A DNA stretch of 64,000 bases from Xylona heveae TC161 (lineage: Eukaryota; Ascomycota; Xylonomycetes; Xylonales; Xylonaceae). The notes beneath the pieces were generated by a model, which worked only from the letters and a program-made list of their open reading frames with translations, did no database searches and was not told the origin of the DNA. The translations under genes were made by a program, and so were the position numbers. The stretch covers positions 377,726 through 441,725 of the forward strand of contig NW_017264193.1 of assembly GCF_001619985.1 (NCBI RefSeq), written 5' to 3'. Of the stretch, positions 11,075-21,386 are shown one piece after another. Every line of letters begins with the position of its first letter. Position 1 is the stretch's first letter.

Positions 11075-13645
11075 GTGCGGTATCAAAGTGGCACTGCCGT
11101 CATGCAGCCGTTGGCTCGAAATGCCGGTCGGCCCTGCCAACGGCAGTTCCATTATGCCTGCCGTCATCGACCGCGATTACAGTGTCCGTCGCAAAGGCTG
11201 TTCAGTGTCTACCAGCCCTGCTTAAGGGAACGACCCAAACCGAAATCGAAACCGAAACCGACGGATATAAAGGTCAATTGGTTTGAACAAGATGATATTC
11301 ATCGCGCAAAAAGACAACGAGTTGAGGAAGGGGGGGAAGATCCAGAGGCAGCAGAGATAAAGGCCAAAATTTCTGCATTAGAAGAAGAGTTGAAAGAGTT
11401 GAGAATGGGCAGGCTATTAGGAGATTCTGAAACGGAGATGCTCTCAGAGCTCTCTGAAGAGGATAGAGTCAAAATGACCGAGGCGATACAGGAGAGGAAT
11501 GAAAGAGAAGCCGCTTTCAAAAAGGAGGTCGCAGCGCGAGTAGCAACCCGTATGGAAGCGCAAGACGACAGCTTCATAATAAAGATGGCAACGCCGCAGA
11601 GAAGCAGAGTGTATCTTGACCGCCTGAATGACACTTTACGACACGCTTCGATGAACGCACCAAACCCGATAATCAGAAGAGAAATATGGAGATGGTACAG
11701 TCGATGCAAACAGCATCTCCCTTCTTTCCTACACTTGGTCCCGGACAGCGCTTGGGATTTGCTTTGGAAAACCCAGTCCCATCTTTCATCCTCAAATCCG
11801 GATCGGCTGTCCCATTTGAAAACATTGGCAGACGATCAAATCTCAATCGGCCGCGACATTCCGGAGGTACAAAAGCTCGCACGCGTCGAGGCAACTTTTG
11901 TAGAAGGCGAACGGGATCAGGCTATTGCAGAATGGGAAGCTATAGGAGACAAGTTCACCGGAAAGGATGATATTCTGGAAGAATATTGGAGTCTTGGAAT
12001 TCGAATGTTCTCAATAATAGGGAATCCTCTACGGGCGCAAGAAATCGCAGCCCTAATGCTAGGAAGTAACGAAAACGCAGACGCCAGGATCCTCATACCC
12101 GTTATAACAGCTTGGACCCAAAAGAATGACGCCCTTGGCTATTCCAATGCCTGGGCTATCTACGTGCGACTTAGAGACCATCTCGGCCCGAGAATCACAA
12201 TGGAGGATTACGATCGCATTAGTATGGGCTTTTTGAACGCCGGCAGAAAGGACCTTGCGCAAGGCGTCTTCAAGGATATGATGCTTACTGGCCAGGCTTC
12301 CCCAGAGGATTCGTCGGCTCTATACAAGAAGTCTCTTGGCATCGTGGGGAAACTTCAATCAATGAGCGTGTCCGCAGAGGAAACAAATCGAGTGTCTCTA
12401 CAAGCTATGACCGTCCTGCCCCGCAAATTCCAAAATAAATTCTTCTACGGAAGCTGGATCAAGAAGTTGATTGGCATGGGTGAGCCTGATGCTGCTGCCG
12501 CGGTAGTGGAACTCATGTATGAACGAGGAGTTAAGCCCGATCCGAAGCACGTCAATGGTATTATCGGGGCATGGCTGCGCGTAGGGAACAACGAGAGCCG
12601 TCAAAAAGCCGAACGGATGGGTTGGTCGATGATTCAAGAGCGCCTCAATTTTGTACAACAACGGCGGGCTTCGCAGAATCTGGACAACTCAGAATCTAGT
12701 ACCTCTGTCACCACCAAGGATGGGCTCGAGATCCCAACACACCTTGAGCGGGCTGTTCCAGCCGCAACAATTGAAACATTCTCAATTCTTTTGTTGCATT
12801 ACTCACGTCGCGAGATGACGGCCCATGTAAATTACATACAGGAGCTACTGCAACCGGCAGAAGCCAAGCCCAACTCATACTTCATGAACCATTTACTCTT
12901 TGCCGATCTGCGAGCCCATGATCACCGGAGAGCCTGGCGCAGATTTCAAGAGATGAGACGAACCGTTGAACCCGACATGGAGTCGTTTGCATGCCTGTGG
13001 GACTGCATGAAGTTCCACTTGGACGCCGCCAAAAACAGGGACTTGACCGGTTTTCCTACGCCTCGAGCCCTCTTCTTCGACATGATATCTTGGTACCTCA
13101 ATCTCCCAGCTAAACTCCGCGACGGAGCTCAGGAAGCAGTGACTCAGGAGTTCTACGACCAGGTTATCCGCTGCTTTGGCCTCTCACAGGACCTCAAAGG
13201 AACTCTGGTGGCGATGCACGCGATGAAGCACGCTTTCAACCTCTACGCCACGCAAGACACTGCTCGGATGGTGGTTCTCCAGGTCTCCCGCATGGGCCCC
13301 ACCGAGACAGAGACGCGCAGGAACCGACGCACACGAGCCAAAGACCTGAGAAGGAATAGTAAGGCCAATGTTGGTAATGTGACAAAGGTCTTGGACATCA
13401 TTGCGAAGCGGCGAATGAGCGCCCTCAGCGAGCAGGGCATCGAGTACGATGACCTGGACCCCGAAACAAAGGCGAATGAATCCTTAAGTCTCATATCCGA
13501 ACTCTTACGTGTCGTTCTTGTCAGGACTGAGGAAGAACCGTCTATGCTTGAAGCAGGGTTGCAAAGCATTGCATGGGATATGGGCGTTGGTGGAATATCT
13601 CTAGGCGAGCCTCTCCAATATCCAATTGTACCGGAGTCACCGTGA
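11075..13645 (+). CDS. Mitochondrial PPR protein, Cya5/Pet309-like translation activator
   Basis: A single uninterrupted exon of 856 codons. The first ~50 residues are Arg-rich with almost no acidic residues (RHRPRLQCPSQRLF), a likely mitochondrial presequence. A charged coiled-coil segment follows at about residues 85-125 (EEELKELRMGRLLG region). The rest is alpha-helical with PPR-like repeats; the clearest is near residues 475-510 (LMYERGVKPDPKHVNGIIG). In Neurospora cya-5 and yeast PET309, such proteins bind COX1 mRNA and are needed for cytochrome oxidase. The match here rests on overall pattern and on remembered Eurotiales 'Cya5' annotations, so the exact target mRNA is an inference. The upstream neighbour is divergent ORC3. 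Confidence 0.75.
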   Translation: MRYQSGTAVMQPLARNAGRPCQRQFHYACRHRPRLQCPSQRLFSVYQPCLRERPKPKSKPKPTDIKVNWFEQDDIHRAKRQRVEEGGEDPEAAEIKAKISALEEELKELRMGRLLGDSETEMLSELSEEDRVKMTEAIQERNEREAAFKKEVAARVATRMEAQDDSFIIKMATPQRSRVYLDRLNDTLRHASMNAPNPIIRREIWRWYSRCKQHLPSFLHLVPDSAWDLLWKTQSHLSSSNPDRLSHLKTLADDQISIGRDIPEVQKLARVEATFVEGERDQAIAEWEAIGDKFTGKDDILEEYWSLGIRMFSIIGNPLRAQEIAALMLGSNENADARILIPVITAWTQKNDALGYSNAWAIYVRLRDHLGPRITMEDYDRISMGFLNAGRKDLAQGVFKDMMLTGQASPEDSSALYKKSLGIVGKLQSMSVSAEETNRVSLQAMTVLPRKFQNKFFYGSWIKKLIGMGEPDAAAAVVELMYERGVKPDPKHVNGIIGAWLRVGNNESRQKAERMGWSMIQERLNFVQQRRASQNLDNSESSTSVTTKDGLEIPTHLERAVPAATIETFSILLLHYSRREMTAHVNYIQELLQPAEAKPNSYFMNHLLFADLRAHDHRRAWRRFQEMRRTVEPDMESFACLWDCMKFHLDAAKNRDLTGFPTPRALFFDMISWYLNLPAKLRDGAQEAVTQEFYDQVIRCFGLSQDLKGTLVAMHAMKHAFNLYATQDTARMVVLQVSRMGPTETETRRNRRTRAKDLRRNSKANVGNVTKVLDIIAKRRMSALSEQGIEYDDLDPETKANESLSLISELLRVVLVRTEEEPSMLEAGLQSIAWDMGVGGISLGEPLQYPIVPESP

Positions 13646-13974
13646 TTGTTGTTGCGGTTTTCTTTCCTTATATATTTATATTCTCCCAAGCATAGCATTA
13701 TCCGGCGTTTGTATATAAGCTCATAGAGCAGTCCACTCACCACTTTGTACAATTACTCATCAATCTATCTTCGAGTGTCTCTTGGAGACAGAGCTACAGA
13801 GCACGATATTCTATATTGCATGCTAAACCAAGGCAATCAGGTCGTGCACTTTGATGTCCATACTCCAAAATATTATTTGACAGCTGCCTTACATCCAATG
13901 CCAGTTTGTACGTACGTACTGCCCCAATATACGCCACACATGATCCATAAAAACAGTATCAACGCCCGCCCAAA
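13646..13974. other. Convergent intergenic spacer
   Basis: AT-rich spacer between converging 3' ends. A 79-codon ORF inside it has no gene-like features. Nothing is supported beyond UTRs. Confidence 0.5.
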
Positions 13975-15187
13975 TCAATCATGATCCTCTTCCGTAACGC
14001 CAGGACACCCATCCATGCTCTCATCCGGGTATTGATACTTGCACCAGAAACAATATTTATACTTTTCCCTTAGATACGCCACAAGTTTTGCCAATCTTTC
14101 CGCCGGCTCCAATGCATTAAATTCATCCAGCTCAGGATCTTCTTCTTCCACATCTTCCTCTAGTATCCGACCATTCGCTCTTCCGAGGGCGCGCTTGTCA
14201 TCATCATCCTCATTCGGATCATTGTACGTCGGTAGTCGTGACAAGCTCTGATGTAGATCATAACGTATCCTTCTTTCGCGCTCTTTCTCCTCCTGATGCC
14301 GTATAAGACCTCTCCAAAGAACATTTATCTTCCTCGTCGGCACCGCTTTCTGTCCCTCAGCACTTCGTGTCGTTGCATCCTCTTCTCCGGCCTCTGCGCT
14401 TTCCTTCTCAGCAGAACCTTCATCCTTTTGCGGCTTCCCCTCGCCCTTCGCTTCTGCCTCGTCCTGTTCAAAGCCATACTCCCCCTTCTCCATAGCCTCC
14501 GTGTCGAACTTCTCAGCGACTTTCTGCGCGCCTATAATCTGTCCTTCCATTCGCTTTTGTTCTCTCTCTTGTCTCACGCGTTCCCGGTAGTCGCCTTCTT
14601 CAGCCTTGACCCGCTTCGCCTCCACCTCCACTTCCTCTCGAAACTTGCGCTTGCGCTCCGTATCCAGACCAATACCGCCGCGATCTTCTTTCATGCTGAG
14701 CATAATTGGCTCCGTGCGCCCTTCACCTTCGTTCTTTCCCAGCGTGCCGCCTTCTTTGAAGCCCATCATTTTCATCATTTTGAAGCCCTTGTTGCTCGAG
14801 TCAAGGGACTGCGATAACGCCGCTTCCCGCGCGGCTTTTTCTTCGGCTTCTCGCTCTTTTTTGGACTTGACACGTCCTTTTTCTTCGGCCTGGATTTGCA
14901 GATTAGTGTTAGTAAGGATCGACTATCCGGTGTGGAAATAGCGTCCACCGGCAAAGAACGTGTGGTGGGGAGATGGATAAACGCACTTCCCGCTGCTTGC
15001 GCATTCGTCGCTGCGTATAGGTTTCTTTCTCTCGCGGCTTTTCTGGCTCTGTAATCACCATGGACATGTAGTCTTCTTCTTCTTCTTCCTCTCCTTCTTC
15101 CACTTGCGGCTGTTCTGCTTTGGCTGATGTTGTGTCTGCATGTTTCGATGCTAGAGGCATGGCCCCAGAGGACGGCGGAGGTGGCAT
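13975..15187 (-). CDS. G-patch domain protein, GPATCH11/DUF4187 family
   Basis: Two exons (14987-15187, 13975-14889) encode 371 residues. Order: a Pro/Glu-rich start with EDYMSMVI, a basic helix (TQRRMRKQRE joined to AEEKGRVKSKKER), the G-patch (GFKMMKMMGFKEGGTLG with GGIG closing it), a long Glu/Lys-rich region, and the DUF4187 C-terminus with KYCFWCKYQYPDES, where two Cys may bind metal. G-patch proteins of this kind are nuclear and are thought to act with DEAH helicases in splicing. The start is uncertain: I chose the ATG at 15187. An in-frame ATG at 15256 would add 23 residues, but an acceptor-like TTCCAG lies between them, so an upstream non-coding exon is also possible. Confidence 0.87.
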
Positions 15188-15572
15188 TTTTTTCTGCCCG
15201 ACTGGCTTCTTGCCCTGCTGGAATTGAAGATAAAGCTTTGCTTTAGGAAATTGCAATTACAATCGCGCAAGATATGTAAGAGATGCTGAGATCCTGCTTC
15301 AAAGCTTCAAGAGGGTGTCGTCTTCTGGAGCTTCTTTTCCTGGGATCAAAGCGAAATTAAGAAGAGTTCCTTCAAAGGTACAATCCAGCTAATTCGGTAA
15401 AGCTTTAAAAAGAAAGAAATATAAATAATTTCTAATCGTAAGAGAATTGCGAGAGAAAATAGTTAAATCCTGGCTAAGGTATGACGACGGAAAGTAGGTC
15501 CAATTAAGACGAGCACAGTGCTAATAATCGACCTTTATAAACGCTCTATCGCTAGCCTATGGCAAAGACGAA
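15188..15572. other. Spacer between G-patch gene and tRNA-Ile
   Basis: Promoter side of the G-patch gene (minus) and upstream flank of the tRNA (plus). No further gene seen. Confidence 0.5.
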
Positions 15573-15695
15573 AGTCCCATGACGCAGTGGTTAGCGTGTC
15601 GTTCTTATATGGATCTGGTTTCGGATTGGATCAATATGGGTCAAGTCGCCATCTATGTGATGCGAACGTCGCGGGTTCGAATCCCGCTGGGACTA
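15573..15695 (+). tRNA. tRNA-Ile(UAU) with a 50-bp intron
   Basis: The acceptor stem AGTCCCA pairs perfectly with TGGGACT, followed by discriminator A. The D-stem ACGC/GCGT encloses AGTGGTTA. The T-arm is GCGGG TTCGAAT CCCGC. The anticodon strand reads TCGTT-CTTATA-intron-A-TGCGA, which aligns with the yeast tRNA-Ile(UAU) arm TCGTG-CTTATAA-CGCGA and gives anticodon TAT. The intron is at 15610-15659, directly after position 37. The 31-39 pair is T/T, a mismatch at the loop end of the anticodon stem, with T.G next to it. Pol III T-run follows at once. Confidence 0.88.
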
Positions 15696-15702
15696 TTTTT
15701 TT
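15696..15702 (+). terminator. Pol III terminator of tRNA-Ile
   Basis: Seven consecutive T directly after the discriminator base; a second, longer T-run follows at about 15706-15714. Confidence 0.8.
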
Positions 15703-16277
15703 GCCTTTTTTTTTGTCCAGCACACCAAGGCATGTAGTTTTTATTTAAATCTTAATTTTTTTCATAAGCCATTCTCAGAGTCCTAAATACACAATTAGAT
15801 ATAATAGAAGAAATTCCGTCGTCAGATGGTGCTTTATCTTTTTTTCTTTGATGTTTTGATTTTATTGTCTGCCTTAGTAATTGGACATGAGAGATCATAA
15901 GAAAAGCAGAAGGGAATTAATGTATTCGGCGACCTGCACAAGTGAGAGCTATAATGTAACTCAAAGCGCTGCATTTTTCTCAAATGATTTTGTTATAGCT
16001 AACTTTTGATTTTGATTATCATGGAGCTTTGAAATAATATAATAGCTACCTAAGTTGTTTTCATCATGATTATCGTGTCTAATAGGTGGCCAACCGTGAA
16101 GCATTTTCTCGCAACGCCCATATACGCCAAACATGCAAGAAAATAGAAGAGCGCTATAGGATAAGAGCGAGCAAGGGATCTGCGACCATGAAGAATTTTT
16201 GGTTCGCAACATTCGAAACTCTCAATAAACAAACACGTGCCTGAAGCGTCCACAAGCGTACTAGATGAAGCTTCGGG
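15703..16277. other. Intergenic, nothing identified
   Basis: AT-rich spacer between the tRNA and the 3' end of the ARM-like gene. Short minus-strand ORFs (for example 15961-16212) have no recognisable features. Confidence 0.5.
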
Positions 16278-17501
16278 CTAGGCCAAGCCTTCATCCTCAC
16301 GATTTACCTCCTCCATCAAGCTCTCCAGTTGTCTTTCAACCTCATCTGAAGTAGCAATATCTTCTCGCTGGATAATGTCTTCCCTCCCCAAGGGCCGCCC
16401 ACCTTCGCTAAGGACCATGGCCTCTCTCCTTCTCCGACGCAAAGCTTGCTCCTCTGCGCTCTCCTCTCGAACGCGCCGATTGCTGCGCGCAAGTGAAATA
16501 CTAACAGCATCTCCGGCAGTGTCTTCCCCACCTATCATCCAAGTGTCAATAACGTCCTCGTCTTCGCCCATTGCTGAACCCATCAGACCAGCCTGCCTCA
16601 TCTGTTTTCGACCTTCTGGAGTATTGTCAATCATGCAGATGATCTCCGAGAGAAGGAAATCATCTGTACTCCAGGTTTTCAACTGCTGGATTGCAAGTCG
16701 TTTCTGGCCCTCAGTGTGTCCAAGAGGATATTTTACTAGCCATCGCTTGACCAGCCCTGCACGGATCGCATCAGATGTATTCTGTGGGAGTAAGCGCACG
16801 AGGACGCTCATCGCGGCTCGCTCAGTAGGCGACCGCGGGTTTGCGGGCGTAGGCGCAGGGTGCGGAAGGAGATTGCATAAACAGGTGATTAATGCTGTGA
16901 ATGTTGCAAGTGTAGTTATTTGCGATCGCACGGCTAGGCAGTGTTAGATGTCCGCATAGGTAGTTTAAGATGGGACGAAGCAACGAACGGCTTTCACAGA
17001 GGAATTTCAAGGCTGTCAATGCTCGGTCGCGCAGTTCGGGGCCAGGACCGGCTAGATCATCTAGCAATTGATCAAAAGAAGGACTGCGCACAGCTCTTTC
17101 GCATATTATCTTGAGAGCTCTATCAGACAGATTTAGCAATAATTCAACCAGAAGTCAATTCCTGACGGAACCACTCACGCGCCCCTCAGGTCATAGCTCG
17201 ACCCCTCCGTGAGCTTTTGTAAAGTATCCAGGTTGAGTGCTGAAATTGTCAGAAGAAAGAAGCCATTTGGAAAACCTTCAAAATTACCATCTTCTGTATC
17301 TTGGCAGATGACATGAGGCGGTCTTTGCTCACTGCTAACCCCTGTCAATCGCTGCACTATACCGAGCTGACTGCTAACGGCACGGATGGCAAAGAATGAA
17401 AGAACGCCTATTGTCTGGTTAGACCTGAAGTGATATGACATTCATGAGGATGATATACCAAGACCTAGCCAAAGCCACCTATCATCGGTCAGATTCGGCA
17501 T
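16278..17501 (-). CDS. Hypothetical protein with ARM-like helical repeats
   Basis: Proposed exons 17479-17501, 17288-17424, 17179-17239, 16977-17119 and 16278-16933 keep phase throughout and give 339 residues. I do not recognise a named family. The middle resembles armadillo-type helices (ALKIICERAVRSPSF, RALTALKFLCES, LATFTALITCLCNLLP). The C-terminus is acidic and charged (REDIIQREDIATSDEVERQL). The N-terminus has a hydrophobic stretch (GVLSFFAIRAV) that might anchor it in a membrane. Two details are weak. Exon 1 is only 23 bp, with a GTGGCT donor. Intron 4 is only 43 bp. Frame constraints require a first exon ending in phase 2, so an alternative first exon upstream remains possible. It shares a 299-bp promoter with NOP14. 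Confidence 0.65.
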
Positions 17502-17800
17502 CTTGTATACATGCTCGTGATGAGCTCTGGTGGTTCAGTGATATCCAAAGTTGCTATTTCGTCAAGGGATTTGGACGGCAGTATACTTGAATTACATAAT
17601 CATTCCGCTGGCCAGCGAAGGCGGTGACTGACGGGAAATTCCATAAGACTAAACCCGATCTGGAGGAAACATGAAATCTTGCCGTCTCAATCCAAAATAA
17701 TTGTCTACAGGGAACTCTTTTGTGCTTGATACCCTACATTGTGCCAACGTTGTGGAGGACTCGGACGGCAACGGATTGAGCCACTTCGTGCGCATTCAGC

Positions 17801-20645
17801 ATGCCCCCGTCTCAGCTCAAGCGCCTGAAGGCGTCACTGCGGGAGCAGGGCATTACTGGCCCTCAGCAATCCAAGAAAGAGAAAAAGAGTAATAAGGCAA
17901 CAGGAAGGAACAATGACCGAAGAGTACAGCGCAATGTTGCTCTGGAAAGCATTCGGGAGCAATTCAATCCATTCGAGGTCAAGGCGACTACGAAAGGGAA
18001 GAAATTCGGAACCGCCAATGACAGCATTGTTGGAAAGTCAAAGGACCCGGTCGCTCGACCTGGAGTTACCAGAGGCTTGGGAGAAGAGACTGTGAGTTCA
18101 AGATGGCAGGATCTCGAGCCAAGAGCAAAATGCTAATGTAGTACAGCGCCGGAAAACTCTTCTCTTAGAAATGCAGCGACGCAACAAAGTAGGAGGCATT
18201 AATGACCGTCGTTTTGGTGAAAACGATCCGTTCATGACACCCGAAGAGAAAATGATGGAGCGTTTCACAAGAGAGCAGCAGAGCCGGCATAAGCGCGGCT
18301 CCATGTTCGACCTCGAAGATGACGACGACGGAGGAGAAGGTCAACTCACGCATTTTGGCAAGTCTTTGTCTTTTGACGATGCGCCGATGGACGACTTTGA
18401 GGAGGGCGACCTTGGTGTCTCTGATGAATCGGATGGCGAAGAAAAGAGAGGTCGCAAACGGCGACGGCCGTCCGAGGCTGATGGAGACGAGGAAGTTTCC
18501 GGCGAAGAAGGGGAGCCAGAACCAGAGCGCAAAAAATCAAAGGCCGAAGTCATGAAGGAAGTCATCGCGAAATCGAAGCTGCACAAGTACGAACGTCAGA
18601 AGACCAAGGAAGACGATGACGAGCTACGGGACGAGCTCGACCAGGGACTCCCAGCCCTCATTGCGCTCATGCACGGACATCCGGCCAAGCCTGCAGCGCC
18701 GCCTGCTCCAGCCACACAAGACCCTAACATGCATATCAACCCCGAACGTGCAGCATTGATGAATGGCGCCGCCAAGCCGGCTGTTGACAAGGAATATGAC
18801 GAAAGATTACGGCAGATGGCTTTCGACAAGCGATCGAAACCGACCGAAAGAACAAAGACGGATGAGGAGAAAGTCGAAGAGGAAGCGAAGCGTCTCAGAG
18901 ATCTCGAAGAGAAGCGCCAGCGCCGGATGAGGGGCGAAGAGGAGAGCGAGGACGAAGCGCCTACCCGCGACGAAGAGGAGCTAGAAGATGATGCGGACGA
19001 TCTTCAAAACGATGCAGCTGATTTTGGTTTCGATTCCGCTCCCCTTCCCACTTACTCCTCACGGAGACCGCCAGTTGACGTCGAGGACGAAGACGATTTT
19101 CTCATTGATGACGATCTCGTCGCGAGTGGATCTGACTTGGATCTGGACGCGGTTGAAGAGGGTAGCGACGAAAGTGGTTCTGAAGAAGAGGACCAAGATG
19201 ATGGAGAACGCGAGGATGACGACGAAGAATTTATCGGCGGCCTTCTCTCCAAGGATGAAAAGGATATGCCTGAATTCGGATTCAAGCTTCCGTCCTCTAC
19301 AGGCGCAGCTACTTCTTCGAACGGCGAGCTCGCATTCACATTCCCATGTCCACAGACGCACGAGGAATTACTAGAAGCCACCAAGACCGTCGCTCTGGTC
19401 GACCTTCCCACCGCCGTGCAGCGGATACGTGCGCTGCACAACCCCAAATTGGCAGCAGACAACAAGGCCAAATTGGGCGTCTTCTCCACCGTCCTCGTTG
19501 AGCACATTGTCTACCTCGCAAATCAACCTTCCCACCCGCCCTTTTCCGTCCTCGAGACTCTTGTCCGCCACGTCCACTCCCTGGCAAGAACCTACCCGGA
19601 TGAGGTTGGCCGCGCATTCCGTCAGCAGCTCAAGTCTTTCCAGGAAACGCGCCCCAACGCCCCTACCGCCGGCGACCTCATCGTGCTCACCGCTGTCGGC
19701 TGCATCTTCCCTACCTCCGACCACTTCCACCAGGTTGTCACACCCGCCAGCCTCAGCATGGCACGATATCTCGGACAAAAATTCCCCCAAACCCTCCATG
19801 ATCTCGCAACAGGGGCCTACCTTGCCACGCTCTGTCTGCAATACCAGCGTCTCTCCAAACGGTATTACCCCGAATTCATGAACTTTGTCCTCAACGCGCT
19901 CTATGTCCTGGCACCCACGAAACCCGAATCATCGAATTTGCCAGCCAATATCCCCTACCACGAGCCCACCATGTCTCTCCGTCTGCAAAAGGCTCCCTCA
20001 GCGGAACCCAAACCCATGCACTTCTACGATACGCAACCCCCCTCTGCCCCTCTCAAAAAGGACGCCGCGGAGTCTCTCAAATCGACTCTCATCGCAACTT
20101 TTATTTCCCTTCTCGACACCGCGGCCGACCTCTGGACCGGCACATCTGCCTTTTTCGAAATCTTCGAACCCGCCCTCCAAACCACACAGTTCCTCCAATC
20201 AAAGGCTTCTCGCGCAAAACTTCCCCAAGATTCCGTGCTGTCCAAGACCATCCGCAAAACCCACGCCAAGCTCCAGCGCGTCCTCCAACATGCTCGTCTC
20301 GCACGCAGACCTCTCGAGCTCCACCACCACAAGCCCCGGCCAATCAAGTCCGTCATCCCCAAGTTCGAAGAGACCTTCAACCCAGACAAGCATTACGATC
20401 CCGACCGCGAGCGCGCCGAAGCCAGCAAGCTGCGCGCCGAGCACAAGCGCGAGCGCAAGGGCGCCCTTCGCGAACTCCGCAAGGATGCAAGCTTCATTGC
20501 CCGCGAGAACTTGCGCCAGAAGAAGGAGGCAGACCGCGCGTACGAGCAAAAGTACAAGAGACTTGTCGCGGAGATCCAAGGCGAAGAAGGCCGCGAGAAG
20601 AATGCGTACGAGCGGGAAAAGAGAATGCGCAAGGGCAGGTCCTAG
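17801..20645 (+). CDS. nop14: Nucleolar complex protein 14
   Basis: Two exons (17801-18091, 18147-20645) encode 929 residues. Nop14 is an essential nucleolar factor for 18S rRNA maturation and 40S subunit assembly, acting with Noc4 and Emg1 in the small-subunit processome. The start MPPSQLKRLKASLRE, NPFEVK and the junction ETRRKTLLLEMQRRNKVGG, followed by DRRFGENDPFMTPEEKM, are diagnostic. A very acidic middle section (about residues 140-400) is typical. The conserved C-terminal half ends in a Lys/Arg-rich tail (ELRKDASFIARENLRQKK) as in yeast. A GTGAGT donor and a TGCTAAT branch site flank a 55-bp intron. Confidence 0.95.
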
Positions 20646-21386
20646 TTCAACCGGATCATTGCATAGCTTGTACATATGTAATAGCGGGGTTCTCACTTTT
20701 TTTTTTTTGCTGGTTACTTTTTTTTCTGTTCTTGGCATATTCGAGTCCCGTACTTTTCCTTTTCTTTGGCTGCAATGGACTGCGAATCAATCCTTCGTTG
20801 GGAGTCACCTCGTTTCTTATCCTTTCGTCTTCAAAAAGTCTTATTTGTCCATTTTTTCGGGGTTCCTACGTTCATATTGTACGGTACCCATTATTCACAT
20901 TCGGCGTCTTGTCACGGATTAGAAAGTATATATTTTCATGCCCATTTCTTCCAAACTCAATACGAAAAACATTGACCAACGAAATTGACGTTGTGATACT
21001 ATTGAAATCTAAGACCAAATGGGCTATGCTATCCTATTCCATATGCTATGCCAGACATACAGTGCCACGCTACCTGTAAATGTGAAAAAAATAAGGAGGC
21101 CTCTCGAACTTGGAGTACACACCTAAACACAGTGTAGAAACTATTTTGCGCAACCTTACGCCAGGAGATACCATGCTAGTACCAAGGGATGAATTACGCC
21201 GCGCTGAAATAACACATATGAGTCCGTAGATGATGAAGTTACGCCGTGAATGACGAAAGAAATTGCGAAATGGATGTGGAGAGGAGAAGAAAACGGCGAA
21301 GAAAAAGAGCAGACAGAAGTCGATGCCTGATAGATCCGGCTGTAGACCAACGACTTGCGAAATCGCATAAAAAGGTCGCAGAAGGG
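20646..21386. other. Convergent 3' intergenic region
   Basis: T-rich spacer with short ORFs of hydrophobic, low-complexity composition. No gene supported. Confidence 0.55.

Noticed and set aside
19885-20922. 345-codon Pro/Ser-rich ORF overlapping the end of NOP14
   Set aside because: Shadow frame of a GC-rich conserved coding region; NOP14 explains the sequence.
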